Source of the DNA: Sclerodactyla briareus
Taxonomy: Eukaryota > Echinodermata > Holothuroidea > Dendrochirotida > Sclerodactylidae
Reading direction: 5' to 3'
DNA: 64,000 bases
Assembly: GCA_026419785.1 (NCBI GenBank)
Contig: JAODTK010000178.1
Location: 124,001-188,000 of the forward strand
The notes beneath the pieces were generated by a model. The model was not told the DNA's origin, did no database searches, and saw only the letters and a program-made list of their open reading frames with translations. The position numbers and the translations under genes are program-made. The stretch's first letter is position 1, and each line of letters opens with the position of its first letter. Below are positions 10,746 through 21,590 of this stretch, one piece after another.

Positions 10746-13700
10746 GCTCCACAATGCAGGTCATACCATAAGCTACAGCAGGGTGCTCCAGTACGACACA
10801 GGCATGGCAGAGGCCACATTGAAACTGCTTGATGCAGAAACTGGAGCTGTAGTACCAAATAACTTGGTTCCAGGTAGGTTCGTCCATTTCTGGGGCGACA
10901 ATCTCGATATTAATGATTCTACCTTAGACGGCAAGAACACATTCCATGCCACCCAACTCGCAGCGTGACAGAGGGGACCTCCAGCTGAGGAGAGTGTGAT
11001 GGCAATATTGAACCATCAAATAACACAACCCTGAAGGTACCTCCAGTCCTAGAGAAAGTCCACGACACGAACGTCGCCAGAGGAGTCACTCGTCCAGACT
11101 TCGGGAATGTGGCGATAGACTGGTTCAATAAATCCGATGAAAACAGAGTTGCACTTGAACCAAGCTACTCCCAAGACATGGCCTTTCTCGTGGCTCGTCA
11201 GGATGCTGCAGAAAGACCTTCCTGGACTTCGTTTAATCAGTCCCACTGCAGCTCCCAGCGCCCAGATCCACCTAGAACTACTGTTGGTTATATGCAATTA
11301 TACTGACTCCAGCACATGAGCTATCGACCTTGAATACCCTGGTACTGAGGGCCCTTCATGTTGCTAGGGAACGACTATGCTGTGGTGACAGTCGACTAGG
11401 GTTTGTTCCCGCAACTGATGGAGTTGAAGTGGACAGTACCTGAGTTCAAAGACGCTTTGATACCAAGACTCGGGGGCCTCCATATATCTCTATGAACTTC
11501 CTGAAAGTCATAGGACAGCACACAGTAGACATAGGACTGGTGGAACTATGGGTTGAGAGTGAGCTATTGGGTCCAAACACAGCTGAGAAAGTGAAAGACG
11601 GCAAGTCCTATGCGAAAGCTGTCAGAGCTCATAAGTTAACCTGGCAAGCTCTGTGGCAATTACTGGAATTCCGGAGTTGCGCATGTATCTGGATGGCAAG
11701 ATGCTGAAATGTGTCGAGTGTTGATGACATTCCTATTAGGGCGAAGGATTATGATGCTCCCTTCTAGAGTCACAGCTTCTCCACACTTTCGACGAAATGT
11801 GGTGGCCTTCAGGAGGATAACAGAATTGACCAGACGGCGTCGGCGCTCTGGTGGAGCTACATGGATATGGGGGCTGATATTTGCTGCCTTCATCACTCCG
11901 AGCCAGGTCAAGGAAGCTGCAGCTGCACCTGCATTCCTGAAATGCTGCCATACTTCCAACAGATATGACCACACAAACTACGCGAGATGGGGATGCGTCT
12001 ACCTCTCGCAGATGAAACAATTTCCCACAACAGCCTGTGAAGGATAATTCTAACAAGGGAACTTTGGTGGTAAAAGGTTTCTAACCAGCGCTTCACCCAA
12101 TTGTCCCCAGACAGACCACAGCCTAGAGTGGCTTAATGGTATCGGAAAGAAGAGTGAGGGCATCGTTTGACTCAGAAAGACGAACACCGCTCTTTCAAGC
12201 GGTGCGCTGTGTCTAATCAAGAGAGCCTACCAACAGTTTCGCAATCAGGCATACGAAATGATGAATGTCGGTTTGAACATTGATGGACACAATGAGGCAC
12301 ACCAGCTCGGGTATCGCGGAACATGAACAGACGAAACAAGCCTCTGCAGAGTGTTGATGAGATTGAAGGTTATGACACTGACAGAGGAGAGAATGGCTAG
12401 CCCCCGACACAACTGTTGAGTATCGCAACTCCGGGACGTGGCAACAACCGAAATAGAAATGCTGAATGCAGAGCAGTTGTAAGATCAGCTGGAGAAACTT
12501 GTGAAAGAAGAATGATGTTTAGCAAGTTAACTTCAAGTCCACTGAGAAAAGCGAAGGCAGTTCACATTCGCATCCTTGTATGAATGTATGCACATCGAAA
12601 GATACCTACTTCGAAAGGCAAGATGGAGACGTTGAGCAGAGACAGAAATTTCGCAGAGACTGATCGAGCTTGCAGACCAGTAGATCTAAACTACAATCCT
12701 CATCATGAACTGATGAAAGTAACAGTAATTGCTGATACCTCTGGCAACTGTGACCGGTTCCACCAAGTCTATCATGTTCGATGTATACAAGGGGTTTGTG
12801 CCTTTTCCTCAGAAATCGCCATCAGTAGCCTGCCTGCTTCTAATATAGATACAAGCCACGGTAATGTCACTGGAAAGCCAAGCAATTCGCACCTTCAGAA
12901 GATTACGCCAGATGTTCGTCGAACACATTCTTAAACAGGGTGAAACATATGAATAGAATTGATGTTGTACCTTCGACGTTCCCGGGAGCTGGGTCTCGAT
13001 CAAAGATTGTACAAGAGCAAAGCGTACAAAGAAGTCCAGGCCAATCCGACGACTGATTGAAGACGGGAATGTACCCCTTCCACAGAAGTGGACTGACTTC
13101 CTGGCATCTACTGACAACAAGAGGATCTAGCCTACTTCTGTCTAATGCCCTCATTGCTGAGGCTTCTGGTGAGAAGACCGTTGTGGTGGGTGGAGTTTTG
13201 CCGTCGAGACCGAGGTACAAAGTGTGATCCCCCTGACCAAGACTCTGCTGGAAGGCATCACGAAGAGGCGGATACACGGATCGTACTCCACTGTATCCAC
13301 AGCAATGCAAAGACCATCGTTGTCTCAGCTCGTGATACAGACATGTTGATCCTACTTTTTGGCTCACTTCAACAAGTGCACGAGTAGAAGTTATGGCTTA
13401 AGGCTGGTACTTCGAAGAAACCTAAGTATGTTCCTATTCACACTATTAGGGATCGGCTCGGCCTCAGCGACGACGTCTCTCAAACTATGCAGCATTTCCT
13501 GCCGCATCACAGGATGTGAACGGTTTCATACTTATCTGGACACTCCAAGAAGTCAGCATGGGATGTATTCACTGAACACCATCATCTACTGAAGGATCTG
13601 GAAAGTCTCCAACTCTGTCTGAGGAGGGGTGGGTAGCAGAGGATGCCGAGAAATTCATCTGTCACATCTACAAGCCCTCATCCCAGAAATGTGACGAAGC

Positions 13701-13975
13701 TCGGGTGAAGCTGTTCACAAAAGGCCAGGTACCAGGAATCGATGCCCAACATCAAGTGATGCTGCCACGACTGACTCCGGATGGAAGCTGGCTGATGGGC
13801 TTCTCACCACATGATCTCACAACCCTCCACCAATCCTAGGCATGCAAGGACATTGTGTCATGTAATGTTCGAAGGGTTGTGTGAGTAATAGTGCTATTGC
13901 AAAAAGTGGAACTTGCAATGTACAGACGGCATGCAAATGCGTGAGTGCGAAAATGTGTGAGGCAGAAATAAGGCC

Positions 13976-14364
13976 AAATAATGCCTTATCGGCACCACAA
14001 CATGTTGCCCATGTTTTGGTGATGGGACACACCGCGCCATGCGTTTCACTGAGAAATATGCCAAAGAGTCACAATTCAGACTTATCGTGAAACATTCCTA
14101 TTTGGTTTGGATTTTTCGTGCTTTAATCACTTAGTGTGCAGTTCAAATTTCAAAGTCATCGGGTTTAGAATGTTGTATTTGCCCATGGACCAGTGCAGAA
14201 TGGACGAAAAACGGACAAGAAGAAATTCCCATGAATTTTGGTAGTCCGCACCAATGGCCCCGTGACCTCTAATTTGCTGGCCTATTAATATGATCTATGG
14301 CAACCAAAGACCATATTCCTGTCTTACCACCCAACAAAATGTAAATCCACCAGAGAACGTTGAT
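13976..14364. other. Non-coding stretch, nothing recognised
   Basis: This stretch follows the Cys-rich tail of the relic gene. No coding similarity or repeat structure was seen. Confidence 0.5.
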
Positions 14365-15020
14365 CAAAGGTGAATTGATGGAAAAGCGGGATAAATTGCA
14401 TCACTGGAGAAAAGCCCAATGTTTACAGAGATATTCGCAAAGGAGCGAGGAGTCTTTAACAATCCATTCATTCGGAAGCGGACGCCAGCCTTCAAAAAAA
14501 GTTGGGGGTGGGCTACAGTGGAGGGCAAAGGTGGGGTGCCGGTCGTGGACACTCCATTATACCTCCTACAGGAGGCCCTCGCTCAAATGGGGCTTGAACA
14601 ATTTGAGGGGGTAATTTTACATTCCGAAAAGGGGAGTGGGGTATCCCCCCCTCTGCATCATCTTCAATATTTTAATAGACCGGAGGTGCAGGGTGAAAAC
14701 AGCAGGTACCAATCATTCCATGGAGGAATACAGAAAGTCCAATGGTTACGAGATATTCGCAAAATAGTGCGAATAATTCTTCACCTTCCATAATGAGAGG
14801 TGGCCCCAGCCTTCAAAAAGTGGGAACGGTGGGGGGGGGGCACAAAAAACTCACTATACCCTAAAAGGAACTCTCGCTAAAACGGGGTTTTCAGGACAAT
14901 TTTAGAGTGGGTCATTTTGAAATCTCTGGAATAGTGGGGGATATCCCCCCACCCCACCCCTCCCCCCACCACACCCGCCCGCGCCCCTCTGCATTAATTT
15001 TGATATTTTGATGAGATGTT
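14365..15020 (+). repeat. Two diverged tandem copies of a unit of about 320 bp
   Basis: Copy 1 (about 14,365-14,690) and copy 2 (about 14,691-15,020) share CCAATG(T/G)TTAC, AGATATTCGCAAA, CAGCCTTCAAAAA, a GT-GGGG stretch, CTCACTATACC-like and CTCGCT words. Both continue with GTGGGG(T/G)ATATCCCCCC-type sequence, CCTCTGCAT and a TTCAATATTTT or TTGATATTTT ending. Frames crossing the unit are not proteins I recognise. Confidence 0.75.
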
Positions 15021-15239
15021 CGTGAATATAATTAAATAAAAGAGGATTAATTGCAAAAGTATGCACACACAAGTGTATGAAGAGTAGAATAAACATATTT
15101 TTGGGATTTTTTTTTTGTGCATTACTGACCTTTGGACCTCAATCGGACCTATTGACATTTTGAGAAACACAACACAAGAATTCAGATTCAGCGCCAAAAT
15201 TGCAGTTCAGATCCCTGTTTGTTTGTTTCCTCCAAAATG

Positions 15240-16290
15240 CCTCATACAGTCATATTTCTCAAAATCAGACCAGTCTACGATCTAGGAGGGATAAAAGTCA
15301 AAATTCCACTGATGGTGGCGTGAATTGTAACGCGTAAACATCGGTTAATTTTTCGAAACGTCATTGAAATTAAATGCGGAAATTCATGTCGATTTAGGGA
15401 TGTTGCTCCAATTGCTTACGACTCAGGAAGTGTTCATGCATTCTGGGGATCGTGAGACCACAAAAAACATCAACGCGACAACTACGCATCACCGACAGTG
15501 GACCGTGAGGAATAAAACATCGATTAAAGTTCTTTCAAGAATCGTCAGTGAGATATGAATTTCGTGAAATTTATTGATAATCTTAGAGCTGTGATCAATT
15601 TCATTACGGAACGGGAAGTGACGTTTCTGCATTATGGGGGGGGGGGGGGGGGGGGGGAGCAAACAATATTGTACGCTACGCATGCGACTGAGGGTGGCCT
15701 GAATTAACAGGAATAAAATCGGTCTGCGTCAAGGAACATTTCCGAAATATTTAAACGGAAATTTAAGTGATTTCCGGGCTCACTTGCCATGAGGCACAGG
15801 AAGTGCCGCTCCATGCGATCTGGGGGGGGGGGGGGCTGCACGACGAAATAAATGATTGGACGCTATCGCGTCGATCGATGGCGGTGCAAATTGTGAGGTG
15901 TATCGATCGATTTCTGGGAAACAAGTTTGTAGGAATATAAATTTCGGAAAGCATTGTCCATTTCAGGAAAGTTGTCCACTGTCATAAGGCCTGGGTAGCT
16001 TAGTTCATTCCTGCTTTTAGGGGTTCTGTAAAGACAGAAAAATCCTTGTATGCCGCGTCAACTGAATGAATGATGAAGGCCAGGAATGGTAAGGAATGAA
16101 CAAGGAACAGTTCCTACAAGAATGTTCTTAAAATATATTTTGGAAGTTATCGTCCAATTTCAGGATGTGTCATGCAATACGCGGCCCGGGGAGGAAGTGC
16201 GTTTCCTGCAATCTAGGGGTTCTGTGAAAGGTAAACCTTTCGTGTAGTACGCTGCGCGCTAACCATGCGCTCCGCTTAGATGGTCATGAC
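15240..16290 (+). repeat. Highly diverged tandem repeats of about 200-240 bp, about five units
   Basis: Each unit has AGGAAGTG(C/T) followed by (T/C)TGCA(T/A)TCTGGGG or a close variant: near 15,425, 15,615 (with a 22-base G run at 15,636-15,657), 15,798, 16,010 and 16,190. An A/T-rich stretch with GGAAATTT or TTTCGGAAA follows. The final unit leads into GCTCCGC family copy 3, so the array may be an expansion of that family's left part. Confidence 0.5.
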
Positions 16291-16340
16291 CTTGGATCCC
16301 CCCCCCTCAATAATTAACACAGGTCGCTGCCCCTGGCTAT
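16200..16340 (+). mobile_element. GCTCCGC family copy 3
   Basis: AATCTAGGGG, TTCGTGTAGTACGCTGCGCG and ATGCGCTCCGCTTAGATGG align with copies 1, 2 and 4. A C run and GTCGCTGCCCCTGG follow, close to the right end seen in copy 1. No coding sequence is present. Confidence 0.55.
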
Positions 16341-16500
16341 AGCCGGATTTTCAACGCATTTTTTTTTTTCAGGTACTGCTTCTCGGAAGTTCCCTGCTTT
16401 CTCGGGCATGACGTCAATCTCATTGTTGGGCAGTGACCTAAAGCTAGCTAGATGTCCCAATTTTATTGGTGAGATCCGTTTTTCCAGATGTGCCGAGAGA
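16341..16500 (+). repeat. Dispersed repeat module P, copy 2
   Basis: This copy matches 2,805-2,960 (GGATTTTCAACGC, CTCGGAAGTTCC). In this copy it directly follows the GCTCCGC family remnant, which suggests a compound element or preferred insertion. Confidence 0.6.
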
Positions 16501-16796
16501 ACTCGGAAAAAATGTCCACGCTTCGCAAGACCCCCACCCAAAATTACGTTCTACGCCAATGATTGTTACTTCCGTCAGATTCGGCACTGCTGTCAGTGCT
16601 GTGTGCCAGTCGTGAGCTTGTGGCGACCAGCCGGCCACTTACCCTCCCTCTCAACTTCCAAATACCGAGAGTGCCACTAAGGCCAGTCGGAATGCACTAT
16701 CATAGCACTTGGTATAGATAGTTGTATGCGTTATGTTACTTGTGTATCTTACCCGAGCTTTGATGTCCGAGTCACCATAATCTGCCACCCAGCATC

Positions 16797-17045
16797 CCAA
16801 CGTGGCCCACATGGGCCCACATGGGTTGGCCCATCTGGGCCCTACCTGGATGTGTCCGCGGTATCACGCGGGCCCATGTGGGCCAACCAGCTGGGATCTA
16901 CGTGGGGCCCATGAACATTGCCTACACAACCCCCAACACTGCAACATGGGGCCCATGCGGGTCTGACGTGGGCCATCCCTTGCCCGCGTTGGCCCGGACT
17001 GTACCATGTGAGCCCACATGGGCCCCATGTGGGCCTGACATGGGC
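16797..17045. repeat. Palindromic GGCCCATGTGGGCC-rich repeat block
   Basis: Variants of GGCCCACATGGGCC and GGGCCCATGTGGGCC recur at least eight times in both orientations over 250 bases, so both strands carry similar long open frames rich in Trp, Gly, Pro and Cys. Related words (GGGCCCGAGGGCCC, GTGGGCCCTGGGGCCC) recur near 19,047 and 19,311. This is repeat DNA, not a gene. Confidence 0.8.
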
Positions 17046-17556
17046 GTGCATAAAGTGGATAGAGATGTCCACAGTCCATCCACGGAAACAGTCTCAGATG
17101 AGATTGGCCTCAATAGATACGTCCCTCGCTGGAGTACCAGTTTTAATAGCACGGAATGCAATGATGAGAACCCAATAGTCGATACGCTGAGGAAGAGCCA
17201 TCTATCTATCTATCTGATATTCATCTATCGATCTGCTGTCTGTCTGCTGTCGTCCAGTGGGTCAAAAATTACATTTTGGTCCCCAAACAGTCATTCTGTG
17301 ATGGATGTCGACCATACTTGGACACAATGTATACTGATTTGACCCATGGGACACTGTTTGACTTTGTGAAGGCCAAAGTCGAAGGTCAATAAAAGGGGCA
17401 ATATATAGGCCATTATGTGTTATATTTCATGAATGCATTCCCAACAAAATTTTGGTTTGCAGAGTTGCTTAGTTTGGTTATAAGGATTCGGCTGAGACCC
17501 AAACAGCCATACTCCAGCGTGTTCAGGAAATTTTGGTCCAAGGCCCCACTTGGGCA
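17046..17556. other. Non-coding stretch with GTCAAAGG-type repeat words
   Basis: A short ATCT microsatellite (17,200-17,218) is followed by ACTTGGACACAATG, TTTGACCCATGGG, GGCCAAAGTCGAAGGTCA and TTTTGGTTTGCAGAG. I recall this style of sequence from dispersed repeats in marine invertebrates (weak memory). No gene is seen. Confidence 0.4.
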
Positions 17557-17632
17557 AGCCTGCTAAAGCAGACGAAATAGAATAGATCCTAAAGTAGAGG
17601 GAGCTTCACTTTTTAGTATATATTATTTTGGG
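17557..17632 (-). repeat. Dispersed module R, minus copy
   Basis: This is the reverse complement of 6,405-6,478, including AGCCTGCTAAAGCAGACGA. It ends where the LINE fragment begins. Confidence 0.75.
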
Positions 17633-17639
17633 TGTTCTC

Positions 17640-18895
17640 AACTTCTCAGCATGGTTTAGGGGTTTTCAGCATGGTTTCAGGAAAAATCGTTCGTGTTTGA
17701 CTAATCCTAGAATTGCTATGGAGATGTTACAATGCAGTTGACAACGGCAGTGCTTGTTGATATTAATTTCCTAGACTTCCAAAAAGCTTTGACAAGGTAC
17801 CTCATGGGCGTTTCTTGCTTAAATTGAAAAGTTATGGCACTAAGGGGAATGCTTGCGTGGATTCGTCAGTGGCTTCTCAATGGGGAACAGCGAGTTGTCA
17901 TCAATGGGCGTTCGTCTCCTTGGCAAAAGGTCACTAGTGGTGATTCCCAAGGAGCGTGGTTCTTGGGATTTACTTTTTCCTGGCGTTATTGACGATCTGG
18001 AAGAATCGGTTTGCATTCCGAGTTAAAAAGTTTGCAGACGATACAAAATTGTATCGGAGGTTACTCCGAATGAGGATGATGTTGCAATTGTCCAAGGAAT
18101 CTTGATATAATCTCAAATGGTCTTTCGATTGGCAAATCCAAATGTTTTTCAATGCGATAAGTGCAAAGTTATGCCTGTTGGTTTCCACAATCGCAACGCT
18201 TCTTTCAAGTTAAATGTGAAAAATATTCATCAGCTTAAATTCAGAAAAGGATCTCGGGTCATTTCGATTCTTCTTTGAAACCTTCTAAGCAGGGGCTGCA
18301 TGTCTTGAGGAACTGGGGATTTTGCTCTTGATTGACGTACTTAGTTTCCTTGATGAAGAGGTGTGGTCAGGCTGTTTGAGCAGCTGTCGGACTTCCCTGG
18401 AGTATTCTGTCCAAGTATGGAATCTATATAGTCTCGAAAGACAAGCAGGTAATTGAAAACGTTCGCGGAGAGGGCCACTGGAATTAATTCAATCTCTTAG
18501 AGATACTACGAGGAGAGCTTAGGCGTCTCGCGTCTAACTTTGATGGAACGAAGACGAATTCGTGGTGATTTGATTCAGGTTTTTAAAATTGTTCATGGTT
18601 TCGAGGGCCTTTCCTTCCACTTTTCTTTGAGTTTTCCAAAGTTACCACCAATAGGGGTCATTGCCTCAAGCTTCGGGGTAAACGATGTAGATTGTACATC
18701 GGAAATATATTCTCTGTGTGTTTGTCCAAAAGTGTGAATGCATTCAAGAACAGTCTGATTTATTTTTCAAGAATTGTGGAGCGAAGTCTTTGAACATTCT
18801 GGGAGGTTGTTCTTCTCTTTGGGATGTTCTGACTTCGGGGTCTTTTTTTCTTTTTATCATGGGATTTGTCTTCCTGACCCCTTTTCACTAAACTA
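17640..18895 (+). pseudogene. CR1/jockey-type LINE reverse transcriptase relic
   Basis: Broken frames on + spell the reverse transcriptase in order: HGFRKNRSCLTN (from about 17,667), FLDFQKA, FDKVPHGRFLLKLKSYG, WLLNGEQRVVINGRSS, VTSGDSQGA (standing for the usual SGVPQGS), IDDLEESV, then KFADDTKLYR at about 18,027-18,057, which carries the two catalytic aspartates of the FADD box. After that come an SKCF-like segment and DSSLKPSKQ, and near 18,540 RRRIRGDLIQVFKIVHGFEGL-like sequence of the C-terminal domain, ending near 18,895. Many frameshifts and in-frame stops make it inactive. The endonuclease and first part of the RT are missing. It sits between two arms of an older repeat (modules R and Q, minus orientation). 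The family looks the same as that at the right edge of the window. Confidence 0.85.
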
Positions 18896-18935
18896 AAGCA
18901 CGGTCGAATATTCCAACATATCCCGACATTTTCTC

Positions 18936-19040
18936 AACATTTGTTTAGGCAATCACCTGATTGGTTAAAGGGTCATCCTGCACATATGATGTGAAAGGGG
19001 CTGATACGAGGTGAAACAAGTCAACGCTGTTCCAACAGGC
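18936..19040 (-). repeat. Dispersed module Q, minus copy
   Basis: This is the inverted counterpart of 5,748-5,858. It sits just beyond the 3' end of the LINE relic, on the side opposite module R. Confidence 0.8.
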
Positions 19041-21590
19041 TACACTTGGGCCCGAGGGCCCATCTTAGGAAATTTCACACAATGGTACTCGAAGTGCATC
19101 TCTTCCCACGAAGCTTCAATTGATTTTCTCCGGAGTTACATGTTGTTGTCCTTGGGTGGAGGGGACATTGCATGAGGGGTATTCGGGAATTAGGGACCAT
19201 TTTATGAAATACAGCAAAATCTGTTGCACAATGCTGATGTTTCAATCATAATGATGTTCTAATAGCCGTAACTTCAGGGTGGCCCATGGATTTAGGACCC
19301 AAGGCCCAGTGTGGGCCCTGGGGCCCATCATGTGGAATGTTTATTGACTGCATAAAGCCTATTGTGCCATTAGAAAGACCAAGTCAAAAGGTCGATAGGG
19401 GCACAATAGGCATCGTTTTGGAAATTGCTTCCTTGGCCTCATGATCTTGAACATTATCACATATTTGGTACATTTATTCTTGGTACATTTGCAGGGTTTG
19501 AAAACTAGCAGTAGCCATCTGTCTCAGTTTAACTGTTCAGTTAGACGTTTCGCGGCTGTGCATAAAAATTTTGCAGCAGCATTTGTCTAGGGGCTAATAA
19601 ATCGCATTTATTATTTCCGATAGGGAGGTTCCCGAACTCACCTCACCTCTTTCCTTCAAAGGACAAAAATGCAGGGCTTGGGTTGGATACAAACATCTAT
19701 TGTGTAGAATGGAAAAACTGTATCTATAGGTCCAAATCCCACCTCAAAGACGATGTTCCTATGGGAGTTATTGACCTACAAAGTTTGGGCCGTTAAGTAG
19801 AGAAATTGGAGAGAATCCCAATTGCGCAAAACCGCATGACGTCACACACATGGACTTCACAGGGCACATTAATGCGTATTTGCTTGTTGAGCAAGAAGTT
19901 CTGTTGTCTTCTCTAGACAAAGTAACTATCAACATCTACAACCCACTACACAACCCCTATCCATAGATCTGAAATGTTTCAAAGTGAACGTAATGCTTGA
20001 TTTCAATAGAGAACAAAGAATGCTTGCAAGACTGACATCATTTATTTTTGCCTGATGGGATGCATTTCGATCTCGCAATATTAATAACACATGATCTTTA
20101 CAATATGACAAACGTTCAAACTGATATAACTCCTTACGAAAAGTCCTATGAACTTCCGGTTTGGACTGACGCATTTAAATAAATCATCCTGCAGTTGTCC
20201 TTCAAACAAATATATTTCCCCCCCCCCCCCCCGGTACGCCATTGTCATTGTGCATGTTGTTTAAAGACGCTTGCAACACGGGTAAGGTTGCAACAGGTAA
20301 AAACAGTTACCGCAACACGCTATCAGCATTATTCTACATATACATGGAGGTATCATGTGTGTACATGTAATATGTCATGCTCAATAATATATTTGGGCAG
20401 AACGTTTTTGGCGTGAAGCATTAGTATATCATTTCAATAACTGATTGACTATGAGTGTTTTTTGAGACCGGGTAAAAGTTGAGGAAAGCTTGGAATTCTT
20501 TTACCTTCAACATATGGGAAACCTTTGTGAAGGGAGGTTTTGGAATATGGTTTTCATGTACTTTTCTCTACCATAAAGATGAATTTAGTACTCATAGCGC
20601 TCTGTTTTCACATTTTGGTTCCATTGTATTTTAGTAAAAGAAAATGGCTATATGAATTTTGAACCCAACCAAAGGATGTGATGGTAGAACTGCATTCTAA
20701 AGATGTTAGCATTCTAGGTTCTGTGTAATCTTTAACATTTGAGAAAAAAAAGTAAATATGTGAAACTGAAATGGCAGTGGGGTGGGACTGTGGGGCCAAG
20801 GGCGTGGAAGGGGCAGGTGGAAGGGAATGAGTAGAATATAGGGGCTAGCCAAAAGTACTAACATCAGTCCTATCTCAGAAAAGCCTAAAAATTCCCTAGA
20901 GCCTCAATGGGAAACATCTCTAGCTCTCTGCATGGATGGGAAAGGGAGGCCGGTTCCGAGTAACCGGTGTGGACAGCGCCAGCTTGGGGGGGGGGGGGGG
21001 GGGTAATGACCCCAGCACCTCGGCCCGAACCAAATGCTGGGAATCCAGACGACGGGCTAGTGCTGTAGTCTTTCTAGCATGGGTAGCGGACAGCCTTATT
21101 CAGAATGGTCCGGGTGATCGATGATCCATGATAATGAGGGCTAGCTGCAAAATTGTTTGCATGACGGCCCCAAGCAAGAAAGGCAACGGGGGACAAAAAA
21201 GTTAGTTGGCCCAATAACAACCAAGCAAATTAGTGTTCACACACACCTGCGGTCGAGACTAGCAGTAGATGGATCCAGTTAAGGGTGATGTGAAAAACAA
21301 GGGCAAATGTCCTAGCGGGCCCTCTACCACAGCTCGGACTGTTGAACGTAACCCGAAAAATGTCTCAATACAGGTGTGGTCTTTTTGCACCCGATGTTAA
21401 TCAAACCAGTCGGTCTAGAAGGTGAAAGGGGTCCTTGCAGGTGATCAGAGGCAGCTCTGAGATGCTTACGAAACCAATTTGAAAGGAAATGATGGGCGAG
21501 AACCTACGTAAGATATGTATATGTCAATTGAACTATTAGATAGAATAAACAGAGTATGTGGCAACCTTGAGATCAGATGTAAAAGAGGAA
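19041..21590. other. Non-coding stretch, no gene recognised
   Basis: Contents are a 12-bp inverted repeat (listed separately), a C run near 20,219 and an 18-base G run at 20,986-21,003. All open frames are below 85 codons and lack recognisable motifs. Confidence 0.55.
19357..19411. repeat. Perfect 12-bp inverted repeat, hairpin candidate
   Basis: GCCTATTGTGCC (19,357-19,368) and GGCACAATAGGC (19,400-19,411) are exact reverse complements around a 31-base loop. The loop itself contains GACC...GGTC, which could extend the fold. Its role is unknown. Confidence 0.85.

Larger units (their letters stand above)
9573..13975 (+). pseudogene. Relic of a large Cys/His-rich multi-copy protein with HEEADTR...DTD motif and CXC-like tail
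   Basis: The family is recognised from memory as a repeated uncharacterised protein of cnidarians, echinoderms and fish. Coding blocks lie in order on +, in changing frames. From ATG 9,573: SLKRPRE, FCQ (9,636), then WHRQCYAKY (9,809). A second Cys/His module, CLFCQ...YHPNC, is residues 30-85 of the frame from 9,907. Next come ALHQAT-like TLHQATRSKKLVELL (from about 10,704), GRFVHFWGDNLDINDSTLDG and NTFHATQLAA (to 10,968), PRLGGLHISMNFLKVIG (about 11,467), NYARW (about 11,974), HEEADTRIVLHC (13,259), RDTDMLILL (13,330), TVSYLSGHSKKSAWDVF (13,520), KFICHIYKPSSQ, and a Cys-rich end CYCKKWNLQCTDG (13,892) with CKCVSAKMC in the next frame. Stops and frameshifts occur throughout, so it is dead. 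The acidic HEEADTR and DTD pair suggests a PIN/FEN-like nuclease fold (inference only). No long intron is visible within the body. Confidence 0.8.

Noticed and set aside
9573..13975. Reading the relic as a live multi-exon gene with many introns
   Set aside because: Successive blocks adjoin or overlap with only one- or two-base shifts and in-frame stops, so indels rather than introns separate them.
16821..17342. 173-codon + frame rich in Trp, Gly and Pro
   Set aside because: It comes from the palindromic GGCCCATGTGGGCC block; the minus strand has similar frames.
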